37,157 bases of DNA from Prevotella sp. (lineage in GTDB: Bacteria; Bacteroidota; Bacteroidia; Bacteroidales; Bacteroidaceae), in NCBI GenBank assembly GCA_024684515.1, contig JAIKWS010000045.1, positions 1 through 37,157 on the forward strand, read 5' to 3'. The notes under the pieces are model-generated. The model was given only the letters and a program-made list of their open reading frames with translations, did no database searches and was not told the DNA's origin. A program made the position numbers and the translations under genes. Position 1 is the stretch's first letter. Every line of letters starts with the position of its first letter. This document shows positions 1 through 8,123 of the stretch, piece after piece.

Positions 1-283
1 ATCATCGCTCATCACCACCCGACGCATCATCTTCACCCCTGACGTGGATCTGAAGGACGAGCTGGCGAACACCAGTATTCAGATTACCTGCTACGACCGC
101 AATGGCGAGGAAGTGAAGCGTGTCACCTCCGCTGACGAGGGAACCGTCGAGGACCCCGAGAACGGTAGCACCAGCGACACTGGTGACAACAGTGGCAGCG
201 GCACTGGCACCAGCGGCACCAACACTGGTGACAACAGCGGTGGCAGCGACGGCGGCAGTGGTGAGAACGGCGACATGAACTAG
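1..283 (+). CDS. HU-HIG family DNA-binding protein, 3' end only
   Basis: The reading frame is open from the first base of the window and ends at TAG 281-283, so the gene starts outside. The visible part begins with a short stretch reading RRIIFTPDVDLKDEL, which resembles the C-terminal edge of the HU-like fold in the Bacteroidetes HU-HIG family (HU fused to a winged-helix, Ig or glycine-rich tail). It then runs into about 45 residues of Gly/Ser/Asn/Asp low complexity (SGSGTGTSG, GGSDGGSGENGD), the expected glycine-rich tail. The family is thought to bind DNA and act as a nucleoid-type protein. The smalltalk gene 280 bp downstream supports the call, since the two are often neighbours in Bacteroidales. 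A GTG at 44 is only an internal codon. The HU core itself is not visible. Confidence 0.65.
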   Translation, partial: SSLITTRRIIFTPDVDLKDELANTSIQITCYDRNGEEVKRVTSADEGTVEDPENGSTSDTGDNSGSGTGTSGTNTGDNSGGSDGGSGENGDMN

Positions 284-480
284 CCACTGACCAAAGGCTC
301 TGATGCACTGCAGGGCATCGGAGCCGGAGGTCACCCGCCAGGGAAACCATCGTTGGGAGCCCATCGTTGAGGGATTCAGGAAAAAACCGAAAAACCACTT
401 GTCTGTGCTGCGTACCCCTCATTGGGACTCAAAGAAAACCTAGAAAACCCCATGCGGGATGTGGCCATGCCAACCAAACG

Positions 481-561
481 GCCAACTAGCCCCCAAACAA
501 CCAAACAACTAAACAACTCCCAAACGACTAAACGACTAAACAACTAAACAACTAAACAACT
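481..561. repeat. degenerate 10-bp tandem repeat (actaaacaac)
   Basis: About eight imperfect copies of a 10-bp unit close to ACTAAACAAC run directly up to the start codon of the smalltalk gene. The tract has almost no G on this strand and no Shine-Dalgarno-like sequence. It would form an unstructured 5' leader. Confidence 0.7.
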
Positions 562-672
562 ATGAAGAACAAAGAATTCTGGAGGGCAGTCCTCCAAGTA
601 GTAGCCAGCATCATCACTGCGGCTCTGACTGCACTGGGAACCACCAGCTGCATGGGATGCGGACCATTTTAG
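562..672 (+). CDS. smalltalk family small protein (36 aa)
   Basis: A 36-residue protein starts at ATG 562 and ends at TAG 670-672. It begins MKNKEFWRAVLQVVASIITA and continues with ALTALGTTSC and a Cys-rich end (CMGCGPF). This matches the pattern of the Bacteroidales 'smalltalk' family: a short charged N-terminus, one hydrophobic helix, then a conserved TTSC near the C-terminus. The function is unknown; the helix followed by Cys suggests membrane insertion or lipidation, which is inference. It lies downstream of the HU-HIG gene, the usual arrangement, but the amidase gene often found after smalltalk is missing. It is too short for most gene finders. Confidence 0.8.
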   Translation: MKNKEFWRAVLQVVASIITAALTALGTTSCMGCGPF

Positions 673-710
673 AAGGCTGAAGGCTGAGGTCTGAAGGCTG
701 AGGTCAATTT

Positions 711-757
711 TAAAAGCCCCTCATAGGTATCGAAGCTTGTAGAGGGGCTTTACTTTT
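711..757 (+). terminator. rho-independent terminator after smalltalk
   Basis: A perfect 10-bp stem AAAGCCCCTC (713-722) pairs with GAGGGGCTTT (742-751), with a 19-nt loop and a following TACTTTTG. It would end the HU-HIG/smalltalk transcript. Confidence 0.8.
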
Positions 758-838
758 GTGAGATGTTAAATGTTAAAGGGAAAAAGGGGAAAAGGGAAAA
801 GGGGAAATCGACCTTGTTCGCTTACACAATGTAACGAC

Positions 839-946
839 TGCAAGAAATCTGTGTTGTGCAAGAAATCTGCGTTGTGCAAGAAATCTGTGTTGTGCAAGAA
901 ATCTGTGTTGTGCAAGAAATCTATGTTGTGCAAGAAATCTGCGATG
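839..946. repeat. 18-bp tandem repeat, six copies
   Basis: Six head-to-tail copies of TGCAAGAAATCTGTGTTG occupy exactly 108 bp, with substitutions mainly at one or two positions near the unit's end. The period is a multiple of three, so both strands are open, but no coding context supports translation. A short A/G-rich tract (775-807) precedes it. Confidence 0.9.
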
Positions 947-1063
947 ATATGAAAGGTTAGATATGAAAGGTGAAAATGGTTCTCCTTTTCTGACAATGTG
1001 TGCTGTACTAAGGCAGACGCATCAGATGGGAAAGAGGAAAAATGGAAAAAAATAAGTTTAAAA

Positions 1064-1095
1064 TTTGCGGGAAAGAAAAAAAATGTATACCTTTG
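1064..1095 (+). promoter_or_regulatory. Bacteroidetes-type promoter for tRNA-Thr/tRNA-Gly
   Basis: The -33 box TTTG is at 1064-1067 and the -7 box TACCTTTG at 1088-1095, with a 20-nt spacer. This is the Bacteroidetes primary sigma consensus and lies about 90 bp upstream of the first tRNA. Confidence 0.85.
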
Positions 1096-1186
1096 CATCC
1101 GCTTACAAGGAGTTGAACCTGATGGCTGCGGAAATGGCAGCGGAAAGACATCAGTTCATCTTGCTGAACAAGTGGAGTCACAGGTT

Positions 1187-1259
<73 letters not shown>

Positions 1260-1312
1260 CCAGGGTGAAAGGGTAGGGGATGTAAAGTCCCTTTTCTCTT
1301 TTTCCTGTGAAT

Positions 1313-1385
1313 GCGGAATTAGCTCAGTTGGTAGAGCATTGGCTTCCCAAGCCGAGGGTCGCGGGTTCGAGTCCCGTATTCCGCT
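1313..1385 (+). tRNA. tRNA-Gly (anticodon CCC)
   Basis: The acceptor stem GCGGAAT pairs with ATTCCGC. The anticodon loop TTCCCAA gives CCC, and the T arm is GGGTTCGAGTCCC. No CCA is encoded, unlike the preceding tRNA-Thr. The two tRNAs are 53 bp apart and probably share a transcript. About 265 bp after it, up to the next gene, show nothing I recognise. Confidence 0.95.
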
Positions 1386-1634
1386 CAAAAGCTGGCGACA
1401 GGCAAACGACTCTCGTCTGTCGGCAAAACAGCATTACAGTCGTTCTATGCTGTCATAGATGAGTCCTTATTCCTACGGGTGGTTGTTATTTTATTCATCG
1501 CTGACATTTTCAGCATTCTTTCTTGTGGGGTCACATTCATTACTATTTGATTAACAGAAGTCCTGTCGTTCGCGGAGGGTTGATGCTCTGCCACGATGAC
1601 AGTTGCTGACTTCTCACGTCAAGGGGAAGAAAAC

Positions 1635-1667
1635 AAGAATCCCCTCGTTTTTACTGAGGGGATTCTT
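1635..1667 (-). terminator. terminator of the rpoD transcript, overlapping the last gene
   Basis: A perfect 12-bp stem AAGAATCCCCTC (1635-1646) / GAGGGGATTCTT (1656-1667) has a 9-nt loop. On the minus strand it is followed by TTGTTTTCTT. The stop codon of the upstream gene (1651-1653) lies inside the loop. Confidence 0.8.
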
Positions 1668-2094
1668 CTAGGTCGGGTGTTGACGAAACGGTTCTGAACC
1701 GGAAATGCTCCTTGTCTAGTTGCCTGAGGTCGAAATGAGCCTTGCCGTCTTTCGACTTGGTGTACAGGTTCATCATCTTCTGGTATTTCTTCTCCAGCTT
1801 CTCTTTTTTCAGCGAATAGAAGACGATGCACGTGCGATGTGGCATCTGCATGATCTGATCCAGATAGTCGCGTAGCTGATAGGAGTATGCCTGTCGTTCG
1901 AGCAGGAAATTGTTCTTGGTATTTATCCAGGCACTGTCAACTTCCTGAATGTCAGTAAAGTGGACTATGGTGTCAGTAAAAGCTGCTGCCACGCCAAACA
2001 TGTATATCCTGGGTACTGGCTGCCTTGCTGCACTGGTGTTGACGGATATTGCAAGAAGTGCAGACATCATCATCAGTAGAATGGTCTTTTTCAT
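1651..2094 (-). CDS. hypothetical secreted protein coupled to rpoD
   Basis: The 147-residue product begins with a signal peptide of about 22 residues ([20 protein letters not shown] then SAARQ). The mature part is small, mixed alpha/beta in appearance and Lys-rich in the middle ([14 protein letters not shown]). I do not recognise a domain. Its ATG (2094-2092) overlaps the rpoD stop by 4 bp in an ATGA arrangement, so translation is probably coupled to the sigma factor. The last third of the coding sequence runs into the transcription terminator, and the final codons sit in its stem and loop. It may be a Prevotella-type conserved protein; why it travels with the primary sigma factor is not evident. 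Confidence 0.75.
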   Translation of the reverse strand: MKKTILLMMMSALLAISVNTSAARQPVPRIYMFGVAAAFTDTIVHFTDIQEVDSAWINTKNNFLLERQAYSYQLRDYLDQIMQMPHRTCIVFYSLKKEKLEKKYQKMMNLYTKSKDGKAHFDLRQLDKEHFRFRTVSSTPDLEESPQ

Positions 2095-2954
2095 TGTCCT
2101 AAGTATGCTTTTAATAATTTATGTATGTTGTTTGAGCGCAATTTTCGCAATGCTTTTTCCTTGATCTGCCTGACCCGTTCGCGTGTGAGTCCGTACTTGC
2201 TTCCAATCTCGTCGAGTGACAGTTCCTGCTCTCCTATTCCGAAGAAAGCCCTGATGATGTTCCTTTCCCTTTCATTGAGCTTAGTTAGCGCAATATCTAT
2301 TTCTGCCTTCAGCGACTCGTCGAAGAGGTTTCTGTCTGCAGCAGGAGCATCATTGTTGACCAGTACATCGAGCAGCGATCCGTCATCCTCGCTATTGAGT
2401 GGTGCATCGACGGAGATATGCCTTGTGTCTACGCTCAGGGCCTCGTCAATCTTCTCGTGTGGCAGGTCCACCCGTTCTGATATCTCCTCGATAGATGGCC
2501 TTCGCTCGTATGTCTGCTCAAATTTGTTGACAACCCTGTTGACCTTGTTGAGTGATCCCACCTGATTGAGAGGCAGTCTGACAATGCGGCTCTGTTCTGC
2601 AATGGCCTGTAGGATGCTCTGTCTGATCCACCATACGGCATAGGAGATGAACTTGAAACCTCGTGTCTCATCGAACTTCTCTGCAGCTTTTATAAGCCCC
2701 ACATTGCCCTCGTTGATGAGGTCAGGCAACGATAGTCCCTGATTCTGATACTGCTTGGCAACCGAAACGACAAACCTTAGGTTTGCTCGTGTAAGACGGT
2801 CCAGGGCCCTGCGGTCTCCTCTTTTGATCTGCTGGGCCAGTTCGACTTCTTCCTCGGGGCCAATCATTTCTTCTTTCCCAATCTCCTGCAAGTACTTCTC
2901 AAGTGCCTCGCTTTCTCGATTTGTAATAGATTTAGTAATCTTGAGCTGCCTCAT
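2091..2954 (-). CDS. rpoD: primary RNA polymerase sigma factor RpoD/SigA
   Basis: This 287-residue protein is the housekeeping sigma factor of Bacteroidetes type, which lacks the long N-terminal region 1.1 of E. coli sigma70. Region 1.2 is near the start ([20 protein letters not shown]). Region 2 includes [20 protein letters not shown] and the promoter-melting segment [20 protein letters not shown]. Region 3 begins around [19 protein letters not shown]. The region 4 helix-turn-helix ends the protein with [20 protein letters not shown]. The start at 2954 (MRQLKITKS) was chosen over an in-frame ATG at 2984 because the -7 promoter element (2982-2989) overlaps that upstream codon. A small secreted-protein gene overlaps its stop codon. 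Confidence 0.97.
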   Translation of the reverse strand: MRQLKITKSITNRESEALEKYLQEIGKEEMIGPEEEVELAQQIKRGDRRALDRLTRANLRFVVSVAKQYQNQGLSLPDLINEGNVGLIKAAEKFDETRGFKFISYAVWWIRQSILQAIAEQSRIVRLPLNQVGSLNKVNRVVNKFEQTYERRPSIEEISERVDLPHEKIDEALSVDTRHISVDAPLNSEDDGSLLDVLVNNDAPAADRNLFDESLKAEIDIALTKLNERERNIIRAFFGIGEQELSLDEIGSKYGLTRERVRQIKEKALRKLRSNNIHKLLKAYLGQ

Positions 2955-2981
2955 GCTGGTTTCAGTGTTATCTTGGAGATG

Positions 2982-2989
2982 CAAAGGTA
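2982..2989 (-). promoter_or_regulatory. -7 element of the rpoD promoter
   Basis: On the minus strand the sequence reads TACCTTTG, followed by CATC. No clear TTTG lies 19-21 nt upstream; that position falls in the T-rich tail of the degP terminator. The element rules out the longer RpoD start. Confidence 0.65.
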
Positions 2990-3004
2990 GTAATAAAAAA
3001 TGAA

Positions 3005-3068
3005 AAAAAAGATTGAAGGTTGAAAAAATTTCACAAGACGTACATCTTTAACGATTTTTCAACCTTCA
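3005..3068 (-). terminator. terminator of degP
   Basis: A perfect 14-bp stem (TGAAGGTTGAAAAA at 3014-3027, with its complement at 3055-3068) encloses a 27-nt loop. On the minus strand it is followed by ATCTTTTTTTTC. It separates degP from the rpoD promoter. Confidence 0.75.
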
Positions 3069-3091
3069 GTCTCTTATGGTGTGCTTGTCAG

Positions 3092-4609
3092 CTATTCAGC
3101 CAGCTGGACTACGAAATAACCTTTCTTGCCCGTGGGGAAGACACCCTTGATGATGAGTACAGGCTCGCTTGAGGTGCTGGCTTCCTTGACGATATCCTGC
3201 AGGTCCTCGACAGTCTTCATGGCTTCGTCATTGACCTGTCGGATGATGAATCCCTTTGGTATTCCTGCATCCTTGATCTTGCCATTGTTCACCTTGATAA
3301 TCTCCAGTCCGTACTGGATCTCGAGCTGTTCTTTCTGCTGCTGCGTCACCTCGCGGAAGTCAGCCCCCAGCACATCGAGATCGGCATTCTTCACCACCTT
3401 GGTATTGCCCTGCTCGTTGCGCAGTGTCACGGTCTTGGTTTGCTTGTGCTTGTTGTGCAGATAGGTCAGTGTCACCTTGTCGCCAGGCCGCTTCTGGGCA
3501 ATGATTCCTGACAGATCGCCAAACTTAGTCATCTTCTGTCCGTCGACCTCGATGATTACGTCACCCTTCTCGAGTCCAGCTTCCTCAGCAGCGCTCTCCT
3601 CTACAACCTTATTAATATAGATACCCTCCATGGTGCCAAGGTCAACTTCCTTGCCTTCCTCCTTCTGGGCATCAACGAAACTCTTCACGTCGCCACCCTG
3701 AATACCAATCATGGCACGTTGCACGGTACCATACTTCTTGATGTCGTCAACCACCTTGTTCATCATAGCCGTTGGAATGGCAAAGCCATAGCCACTATAA
3801 GATCCTGTCTGAGAATAGAGCATGGCATTGATACCTACCAGTTGGCCATTGGTATTGACCAGTGCACCACCAGAGTTGCCCGCATTGATGGCAGCATCTG
3901 TCTGGATAAAGCTCTCCACGCCATTGGCACCCAGTGTGCGTGCCTTGGCAGAAATAATGCCTGCGGTAACCGTATTGTTCAGGCCAAGTGGATTGCCGAT
4001 GGCAAGCACCCATTCACCCACTTTCACATTGTCGCTATTGGCAATCTCGATAGCGGGGAGGTTTCTTCCGTCAATCTTGATCAGTGCCAGGTCTGTGGTC
4101 TTGTCGGCACCGATGATGCGTGCGGAATATTCCTTATTGTCTGTCAATGTGACAGTCAGCTCGTCAGCCCCATCCACGACATGGTTGTTGGTCACGATAT
4201 ATCCATCTGCAGAGATGATGACACCACTGCCGGTAGCAGTGCGCTTGGGTGTCTGCACCTGTCTTTTCTGTGTGCCTCCCTGTCCTCTCTGGCGTGGTCC
4301 GAAGAATCCTCCGAAAGGATCGCTGAAGAAGTCCTCGAAGGGGTCGGTTGTCACTTCAACGGTCTGAATCTTGGAGTTCTGTACATATTTAATATGTACG
4401 ACAGACGGCAGAGCCCTTTCTGCTGCCCTTGTCAGATCCACGGGTTGTGCCGCTGGTATGGCCTGGGTAGTAAGCATTTCAGGTTTCTGTGGCTGACTGG
4501 GAGTTTGTGTTGCTGCATGAGAATTGTTGAATGCAGCAATAGCGAACACGAATGCTACCACACTGGTGGTAGGAATCAGATAGTTTGCAATCTTTTTCAT
4601 ATTTGTCAT
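3092..4609 (-). CDS. degP: DegP/HtrA (Do) periplasmic serine protease
   Basis: This 505-residue protein fits the HtrA family of periplasmic chaperone-proteases that degrade misfolded envelope proteins. A signal peptide/anchor covers about residues 5-32. The trypsin-like domain has the catalytic triad His143 (TNNHVVDGAD), Asp173 (KTTDLALIKI) and Ser246 (AGNSGGALV). Two PDZ domains follow, about 285-395 and 410-500; the first includes EEAGLEKGDVIIEVDGQ. An insert rich in Phe/Gly and Gln (FEDFFSDPFGGFFGPRQRG) before the His corresponds to the LA loop. ATG 4609 and ATG 4600 (MKKIAN) are both possible starts. The gene is alone in its transcription unit. Bacteroidetes usually carry one such Do-like protease. 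Confidence 0.95.
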   Translation of the reverse strand: MTNMKKIANYLIPTTSVVAFVFAIAAFNNSHAATQTPSQPQKPEMLTTQAIPAAQPVDLTRAAERALPSVVHIKYVQNSKIQTVEVTTDPFEDFFSDPFGGFFGPRQRGQGGTQKRQVQTPKRTATGSGVIISADGYIVTNNHVVDGADELTVTLTDNKEYSARIIGADKTTDLALIKIDGRNLPAIEIANSDNVKVGEWVLAIGNPLGLNNTVTAGIISAKARTLGANGVESFIQTDAAINAGNSGGALVNTNGQLVGINAMLYSQTGSYSGYGFAIPTAMMNKVVDDIKKYGTVQRAMIGIQGGDVKSFVDAQKEEGKEVDLGTMEGIYINKVVEESAAEEAGLEKGDVIIEVDGQKMTKFGDLSGIIAQKRPGDKVTLTYLHNKHKQTKTVTLRNEQGNTKVVKNADLDVLGADFREVTQQQKEQLEIQYGLEIIKVNNGKIKDAGIPKGFIIRQVNDEAMKTVEDLQDIVKEASTSSEPVLIIKGVFPTGKKGYFVVQLAE

Positions 4610-4649
4610 GTTTTGTTAAAAGCTTATATTCTATTTGTCTATCGTGATG

Positions 4650-4683
4650 CAAATATAACGTCAAAAAACGAGATACTGCCAAA
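4650..4683 (-). promoter_or_regulatory. probable degP promoter
   Basis: On the minus strand TATATTTG (4657-4650) is a good -7 box. TTTG (4683-4680) lies 22 nt upstream, slightly longer than the preferred 19-21. Confidence 0.5.
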
Positions 4684-4793
4684 ATGTCGGACACTTTTCT
4701 TTCATTTTAACATTTCAGAATAGCTGTTTAAAATCTGTTTGCTAGATATCACATAAATTTTACATTCGTTTAATGACTTAAATTAAAATAAAA

Positions 4794-4825
4794 TTTGGTT
4801 TTGTCCAAAGGTTTTACTACCTTTG
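4794..4825 (+). promoter_or_regulatory. rnpB promoter
   Basis: TTTG (4794-4797), a 20-nt spacer, then TACCTTTG (4818-4825), ending about 6 nt before the 5' end of the RNase P RNA. Confidence 0.85.
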
Positions 4826-4828
4826 CAG

Positions 4829-5226
4829 GCTGAAAGCACTGTTCTGGCTTGTCGCTGGCGATTTTCCATAGGGATTATCACGGGAGGAAAGTCCGGGCAG
4901 CACAGAGTGCTCCACTTCTGAAAGTAGAAGCAGTTGGTGACAGCTGGTTGGGGAAGAAGAAAACAACCGCCTGTCCATAGGGCAGGTAAGGGTGAGAAGG
5001 TGGTGTAAGAGACCACCAGCTGGCGGGTGATCGTCAGGCTGTTCCCGCTGGAGGCTGCAAGTTCATGTATACCATCGCCACAGGGTTGCTCGCCCGAGTG
5101 TCTCCCACTGGAGGCTGCGGTGGAGGGTAGAACGCTAGAGGCACATGGTGACGTGTGCAGTAGATAAATGGCAGGCACTGACCTCGTGTCAGGACAGAAC
5201 CCGGCTTATAGGAACAATGCTTTCAT
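4829..5226 (+). ncRNA. rnpB: RNase P RNA
   Basis: This is the catalytic RNA that trims the 5' leader of pre-tRNAs. The universally conserved P4 segment GAGGAAAGTCCGGGC is at 4884-4898, and its 3' partner with ACAGAACCCGGCTTA at 5194-5208. The ends pair as helix P1: GAAAGCACTGTTC (from 4832) with GGAACAATGCTTTC (5211-5224). The length, about 396 nt, is normal for bacterial type A RNA. No real open frame covers it. The exact ends are inferred from P1 and the promoter. Confidence 0.95.
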
Positions 5227-5250
5227 TTTTAGCACACAGCACCATCAAGA

Positions 5251-5285
5251 AAAAGAGCCCATATCATGCAGATGTGGACTCTTTT
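5251..5285. terminator. bidirectional terminator between rnpB and pheS
   Basis: The hairpin pairs AAAAGAG-CCATATC with GATGTGG-CTCTTTT (one A/C mismatch, one G/T pair). It has T-runs on both sides and serves the two convergent genes. Confidence 0.75.
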
Positions 5286-5344
5286 GCTGTATATGACTTG
5301 CTTGTACTGTCGCAATGGCTTTTCAAAGGACCTATGCAGTCAGC

Positions 5345-6403
5345 TTAGTTGGCAGCCTCAAATTCGCGAAGGAAGCGAGTGTCGTTTTCAGAGAACATTC
5401 TGAGGTCGCTAACCCTGTATTTCAGGTTAGTGATACGTTCCACACCCATGCCAAAGGCATAGCCACTATAGATGTTAGGATCGATGCCACATTGCTCAAG
5501 CACGTTGGGGTCTACCATGCCACATCCAAGTATCTCTACCCATCCTGTGTGTTTGCAGAAGCCACATCCCTCGCCACCACAGATGAAGCACGATATGTCC
5601 ATCTCGGCAGAAGGCTCTGTGAAGGGGAAGTAACTGGGACGGAGCCTGATCTTGGTATCAGCACCAAACATCTCTCGAGCAAAGGACAGCAGAACCTGCT
5701 TCAGATCCGTGAAGCTGACATCCTTGTCGATATAGAGTCCTTCTACCTGATGGAAGAAACAGTGAGCACGTGCTGTGATAGCCTCATTGCGGTATACCCT
5801 TCCTGGGCAGATCACACGGATGGGCGAGGTGAGTTTTCCGTCTTCAGTATGCATGTTCTCCATGACTCTGGCCTGAACACTAGAGGTGTGGGAACGCAGC
5901 AGTATGTTTTTAGTCACATCATTAGGATGCTGGCTCACGAAAAAGGTATCCTGCATATCACGTGCAGGATGATCAGCCGCAAAGTTCATCTTGGTGAACA
6001 CATGCAGGTCGTCTTCCACTTCCGGTCCGTCAGCCAGTACGAATCCCATGCGTGTGAAGATGTCAATAATCTCGTTGGTGACGATGGTCAATGGATGTCT
6101 GGTACCCAGCTGAATAGGGTAGGGGGTCCTGGTCAGGTCAACCGCTTTCTCGTCTGTTTTTTCCGTCTGACAGTTGTCACGCAGTTCGTTGATTCGTTCC
6201 TGTGCCATCTGCTTCAGCTGGTTGATCCTCATGCCAATCTCCTTTTTCTGCTCAGCAGCCACCGTACGGAAGTCGTTCATCAGAGCAGTAATCTCACCTT
6301 TCTTGCTGAGATATTTCAGACGTAGTTGTTCTACCTCTTCGGCATTTTGTGCACTCAGGTTCTCTACTTCTTTCAGAAGTTCGTTGATTTTGTCGAGTAT
6401 CAT
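5345..6403 (-). CDS. pheS: phenylalanine-tRNA ligase alpha subunit
   Basis: The product charges tRNA-Phe together with PheT, which is not in this window. It is 352 residues, close to the usual 330-350. The N-terminal coiled coil (about 1-85) binds tRNA. Class II motifs follow: TRHPL at 101-105, motif 2 around VYRNEAITARAHCFFHQVEG (203-222), and motif 3 GMGVERITNLKY (318-329). A four-Cys cluster (Cys272, 275, 280, 283; CFICGGEGCGFC) sits before the HTGWVEILGCGMV segment and could bind zinc; such an insert occurs in some bacterial PheS. It lies 13 bp downstream of the AAA-CYTH gene in the same orientation, probably in one operon. Confidence 0.97.
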   Translation of the reverse strand: MILDKINELLKEVENLSAQNAEEVEQLRLKYLSKKGEITALMNDFRTVAAEQKKEIGMRINQLKQMAQERINELRDNCQTEKTDEKAVDLTRTPYPIQLGTRHPLTIVTNEIIDIFTRMGFVLADGPEVEDDLHVFTKMNFAADHPARDMQDTFFVSQHPNDVTKNILLRSHTSSVQARVMENMHTEDGKLTSPIRVICPGRVYRNEAITARAHCFFHQVEGLYIDKDVSFTDLKQVLLSFAREMFGADTKIRLRPSYFPFTEPSAEMDISCFICGGEGCGFCKHTGWVEILGCGMVDPNVLEQCGIDPNIYSGYAFGMGVERITNLKYRVSDLRMFSENDTRFLREFEAAN

Positions 6404-6416
6404 ATTCTTATAAGTG

Positions 6417-7514
6417 TTATTTCTTTGCTAAATTATAGTTGTAATAATCCTTGTTGCCTGTTACTTCTTTTTCAATGCATAGGAATGGCGGGACCTTGAG
6501 TTCTTCTCTCTGCGTGATTCCTTTCGTCTCGAGGATAACGAGTCCGTCGAGTTCATCCAGATAGGTGTCAATCTCGAAGAACTGTCCTTTGTAGATGAAA
6601 CTTCTTCGCAGCTTATGAATCGTGTTTCTCTTCGGATCGGCCAGTGGAAGCATCAGTTCATAGAGGTGCTGATTGATTTGTCTCTCTGTCATAAGTTGCT
6701 CATTGTCAGTGGTTTTCTTCTTAGTGGTATGAACGAACACCTGCTTTCTTCCCCATGAACGTTTACGCAGCCTTTCTTCTGCATCAGGATATCCTTGCAA
6801 ATAGGTCTGTGTAATCTCACTTTCTATGCAGTCATCGGGTAGGGGACCTGTTATCTTGACAATAAACTTACGTTCCTCCTCTATAGGCTGTGGCAGCCCC
6901 AGGACGTTGCTTATCTCCTTGATGACGCGATGCATCTTGGTTTCGAAGTCATCATGATTGTTAATGACTCTGAGATGCGGATGCCCCGTCCATGCATGAA
7001 TGACTTTCTTGTCGAGAAGTCTTGCAATCCGAAGACCTTCTTCATTCATTTGCTCCACACGGCTGGCATTGTTGGCTGTGGTATAGAATTGTTCTGCTCC
7101 GTCAGCAGCTGATACCAGATGTAAAACGGCATCATATCTCTCACGTAGCTTTACTGGTGTGGTTCCCACAGCTCTTGTAATATCCTCCCAAGTCTCTGGG
7201 CTCATATAGGCCGAGATATCCAAGGCTCCACGATCGCACACAATGATACCGGGCTTGTTGCATTGCTCGGCCATAAGGAGGAACTTGTCTTCCAGTGCCA
7301 GCTGAATTTCCAGTGTGGCTTTTTCACCTTCATAGAAAAAAGCTTTGTTCTTTGTCAGATAGTTCATGCCTGCCTGCGTGAACAACGTTGGCACCTCAGG
7401 TATCGTGAATACTTTATACCCAAGACTTGAGAAATGCTCAATGATGCGTACAAGTGCTGTCGTTTTACCTGCACATGGACCACCTGTAAGTACGATTTTC
7501 TTGATGTCGTTCAT
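6417..7514 (-). CDS. AAA-type ATPase fused to a CYTH-like domain
   Basis: The product has 365 residues in two halves. The N-terminal half is a P-loop kinase-like ATPase of the AAA_28 type: Walker A GGPCAGKT at 11-18, a Walker B-like IIVCDRG at about 90-96, and a nucleoside kinase look. The C-terminal half (about 205-365) resembles a CYTH/triphosphate-tunnel domain, with the ExExK signature at Glu212, Glu214 and Lys216 (EEERKF) and alternating charged strands (RLRKRSWGRK, FFEIDTYLDE). CYTH enzymes bind organic or inorganic triphosphates; the substrate here is unknown. The start at 7514 (MNDIKK) was chosen because the -7 box at 7536-7543 lies only a few bases before ATG 7532, leaving that codon no leader. 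It shares a unit with pheS. Confidence 0.85.
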   Translation of the reverse strand: MNDIKKIVLTGGPCAGKTTALVRIIEHFSSLGYKVFTIPEVPTLFTQAGMNYLTKNKAFFYEGEKATLEIQLALEDKFLLMAEQCNKPGIIVCDRGALDISAYMSPETWEDITRAVGTTPVKLRERYDAVLHLVSAADGAEQFYTTANNASRVEQMNEEGLRIARLLDKKVIHAWTGHPHLRVINNHDDFETKMHRVIKEISNVLGLPQPIEEERKFIVKITGPLPDDCIESEITQTYLQGYPDAEERLRKRSWGRKQVFVHTTKKKTTDNEQLMTERQINQHLYELMLPLADPKRNTIHKLRRSFIYKGQFFEIDTYLDELDGLVILETKGITQREELKVPPFLCIEKEVTGNKDYYNYNLAKK

Positions 7515-7535
7515 TGCCGTTTTCGATTTCATGTG

Positions 7536-7566
7536 CAAAAGTACGGATAAATTTTCGAATATCAAA
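7536..7566 (-). promoter_or_regulatory. promoter of the AAA-CYTH/pheS operon
   Basis: On the minus strand TTTG (7566-7563), a 19-nt spacer, then TACTTTTG (7543-7536). It fixes the start of the first gene at 7514. Confidence 0.75.
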
Positions 7567-8123
7567 ATTATCACAATATGATTTTATAAAGTTATTAGCA
7601 ATATGGAGACAAAAATACGGATATTATAAATCGCAGGGTAAATAAAAGAGAAATATACATGGAAAAAGAAATTATTAACTGAGCAATAATTCTGGCAGAA
7701 ACAAAAGCATGAAAAGAAATAATCTGCTGGGCTATAATATGGCAGAAACAGAATATATGGATGAAACAGAATAGTGGAATAATTCAGTTGAAAATAATCA
7801 TGAAAAGAAAGTCTATTTATCATAATGCCGATTCTAGAAATAATCTAACATCTTCTCTGAAAGTTATAGTTATCTGATAATATCCTCATTAATTCGAGTA
7901 ATAATTGTCTTCTCTGAAAATGTTTCTATGGTCAATGCAACATTGATTCGTGTTATACAATAATATATATTAAAGATGTTATTCGTCAAAAGAAAGAATG
8001 GCTCAGATGTTTACGAATTATTTTCACAACTATCATCAATACAACACGGATCAACATGAAAATATCCATATTGATCCGTGTTATACAATCCTTATTAAAT
8101 AAGGTATGTATGTGAAGGCTTTA
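7567..8123. other. AT-rich intergenic region with short repeats
   Basis: I see no gene in these bases. A 20-bp direct repeat ATTGATyCGTGTTATACAAT occurs at 7942-7961 and 8070-8089 (19/20 identical). The second copy is half of a perfect 12-bp inverted repeat (AACACGGATCAA at 8043-8054, TTGATCCGTGTT at 8071-8082) with a 16-nt loop. TGGCAGAAACA repeats near 7692 and 7740. An open frame of 79 codons on the minus strand is Phe/Tyr-rich low complexity and is not credible. Confidence 0.6.

Noticed and set aside
770..952. Open frame made of KKSVLC repeats
   Set aside because: It is only the translation of the 18-bp tandem repeat, whose period is divisible by three. No start context or conservation is visible.
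3719..4723. 334-codon plus-strand frame opposite degP
   Set aside because: It is antisense to a clear protease gene and has the Cys/His-rich, unstructured composition of a shadow frame.
5315..6325. 336-codon plus-strand frame opposite pheS
   Set aside because: It is the shadow of pheS, and the pheS motifs leave no doubt about the coding strand.
7584..7823. 79-codon minus-strand frame in the AT-rich gap
   Set aside because: The Phe/Tyr-rich low complexity follows from base composition; there is no ribosome-binding or promoter signal.
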